This document shows, piece by piece, positions 5,798-6,961 of a stretch of DNA of 6,961 bases. Position 1 is the first letter of the stretch, and each line of letters begins with the position of its first letter. This DNA comes from an uncultured Rubellimicrobium sp. (lineage in GTDB: Bacteria; Pseudomonadota; Alphaproteobacteria; Rhodobacterales; Rhodobacteraceae), in contig CADCUU010000112.1 in NCBI GenBank assembly GCA_902805995.1, positions 1 to 6,961 on the forward strand. Reading direction: 5' to 3'. The notes beneath the pieces were generated by a model that worked only from the letters and a program-made list of their open reading frames with translations, searched no databases and was not told the DNA's origin. The translations under genes were made by a program, and so were the position numbers.

Positions 5798-6961
5798 TCA
5801 GCGCGGCATCCAAGTCTGGGCCGGGGTGTCGGGCCTCAGCACATGGAAGCCGTCCGCGGGAAGCTCCTCCCACGCACTCTCCGTCCCGTCCGGCCAGAGG
5901 ACACGCACCTCCGCCGTTTCGGCTTCGCCCAGGCCCATGTGCCACCAGCCCATGGACCCACCGGCCTGCCCGCCGCCCACTGTCACCTCGCGCGAGTGGA
6001 CGCCGTCGGGCAGCCGCATCTCGATCCAGGCGCCCACGCCGTCGCGGTTCGGACCCGGCATCTCCAGTCTGAACTGCATCCAGTGGCCTGCGCCTTCGGT
6101 CGCATTGCGCCACACCTCCGCATTCGACCAGCGGTTCGCAACCACTAGGTCCGGCAGCCCGTCGAGGTTCAGGTCCGCCAGCGTCGCGCCCCGCGCGATC
6201 GCCATGCTCGCCACCCCGGCCTCCAGCCCGGCCTCAAGGAACGTGCCGTCGTCGCGCAGGAGCAGCAGGTTGTTGGGGTCCTGGCTCGCGAAGTCCGGCA
6301 TCTCGGCCACGTTGCCCTTGGCAAAGAAGAGGTCGGGTCGCGCGTCATTGTTCACGTCCGCGAACTCCGCGTGCCAGCCGGTGGAGGGCCGGATGTCGTC
6401 CCCCGTATAGGGCCGCTGCGCAATGGCCCCGCGTGGGTAGGCCACGTCCGCATAATCGGGGCGCGGCGCGCTCCCATCCGTCGGCACCGTGGCCAGGGTC
6501 TGGAGCTTGTTGTCCGACATGCTGGTCAGCGCGTATTCGGGATAGCCGTCAAGGTTCAGGTCCCGCGAGGCAATGCCCATGCCCCAGATGCGGAGGTACT
6601 TCCACCCCTCCGCCTCGGTGAAGAGCGACGGCGCCTCTCCGGGCGGCACGCGCCACATCTGCTCCTGCCCGCCCTTGTAGTATTCGCGGTCGTTCGACAC
6701 TCGCAGCGCGGGCGTGCCCGACCGGTCCCAGTCGGTGAACAGCATCGACAGCGTACAGAAGCCGGGGCGGAGGGGCAGGGGCTCCGCAAAGCCGCGCCCA
6801 TCGGGGCGGAACAACAGGTTGTCGGCGCAGGTGCCCCAAGGAAAGAACTGCTCCTTGGGGTCGATGTAGGTCCCGACTGCGAGGGTGGGCCACTCCGCCC
6901 CGTCTTCCCATGTCGCGGAAAAGGCTGAATGCCAGGCGTCGCCGCCTTGGAAGTTCCAGGC
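5798..6961 (-). CDS. CRTAC1-like FG-GAP/VCBS repeat protein with ASPIC/UnbV domain (N-terminus beyond window)
   Basis: The frame is open from the right edge to a TGA at 5798, giving the C-terminal 387 residues; the true start lies outside. Four Asp-rich loops typical of FG-GAP/VCBS beta-propeller blades are seen, counting from the edge: DWDRSG (77-82), DLNLDG (134-139), DVNNDA (202-207) and DLNLDG (263-268), each followed by a hydrophobic strand such as PDLVVAN. Such loops usually bind calcium. The last part (about 291-369) matches the ASPIC/UnbV domain: NRDGVGAWIEMRLPDG, then an Arg-Glu-Val strand, a GGG stretch and VLWPDG. CRTAC1-like proteins are usually exported, but the signal peptide region is not in view. 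Their bacterial role is poorly known; adhesion or extracellular structure is often suggested. A Met near 6814 is only a TTG codon inside the coding region. The kinase lies 181 bp downstream with a hairpin between them. Confidence 0.9.
   Translation of the reverse strand, partial: AWNFQGGDAWHSAFSATWEDGAEWPTLAVGTYIDPKEQFFPWGTCADNLLFRPDGRGFAEPLPLRPGFCTLSMLFTDWDRSGTPALRVSNDREYYKGGQEQMWRVPPGEAPSLFTEAEGWKYLRIWGMGIASRDLNLDGYPEYALTSMSDNKLQTLATVPTDGSAPRPDYADVAYPRGAIAQRPYTGDDIRPSTGWHAEFADVNNDARPDLFFAKGNVAEMPDFASQDPNNLLLLRDDGTFLEAGLEAGVASMAIARGATLADLNLDGLPDLVVANRWSNAEVWRNATEGAGHWMQFRLEMPGPNRDGVGAWIEMRLPDGVHSREVTVGGGQAGGSMGWWHMGLGEAETAEVRVLWPDGTESAWEELPADGFHVLRPDTPAQTWMPR

Noticed and set aside
5726..6148. 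Plus-strand open frame opposite the CRTAC1-like gene, running into the 5617-5797 gap
   Set aside because: It has no recognisable motif or ribosome binding site, and most of it is antisense to the FG-GAP/ASPIC coding region.

Overview
This is a gene-dense, GC-rich chromosomal stretch of about 7 kb. Base composition, codon use (strong G/C at third positions, long spurious antisense frames) and gene families suggest an alphaproteobacterium, most likely of the Rhodobacteraceae/Roseobacter type. That placement is an inference from style and content, because no rRNA or marker gene is present. I see no mobile element, CRISPR array, tRNA or phage gene.

Layout from left to right: (1) 1-1003, minus strand, the first 334 residues of a DAO-family FAD-dependent oxidoreductase whose C-terminus runs off the left edge. 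(2) 1004-1131, a divergent intergenic region carrying two interleaved inverted repeats. (3) 1132-2010, plus strand, murQ, N-acetylmuramic acid 6-phosphate etherase. (4) 2007-3089, minus strand, a membrane-anchored endonuclease/exonuclease/phosphatase (EEP) protein that shares a palindromic CTAG stop with murQ. (5) 3090-3206, a short gap with a GC-rich hairpin just after the catalase stop. (6) 3207-4700, minus strand, a small-subunit haem catalase. (7) 4701-4770, a catalase leader with a second interleaved pair of inverted repeats. (8) 4771-5616, minus strand, a BadF/BadG-type amino-sugar kinase. (9) 5617-5797, a gap with a strong hairpin. (10) 5798-6961, minus strand, the C-terminal 387 residues of a CRTAC1-like FG-GAP/VCBS plus ASPIC/UnbV protein whose N-terminus lies beyond the right edge.

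The most coherent functional theme is cell-wall amino-sugar salvage. The kinase could supply MurNAc-6-P or GlcNAc-6-P, and MurQ turns MurNAc-6-P into GlcNAc-6-P plus D-lactate. The DAO-family oxidoreductase, divergently transcribed from murQ, could oxidise a D-amino acid or other amine released in the same process. The kinase and etherase are not in one operon: the EEP and catalase genes lie between them, and the kinase is on the opposite strand. The catalase, EEP and CRTAC1 genes are recognisable but have no obvious role in this pathway.

I found no convincing previously undescribed system. The items worth a second look are the shared stop codon, the split salvage genes, a divergent MurQ variant and the intergenic dyad structures.
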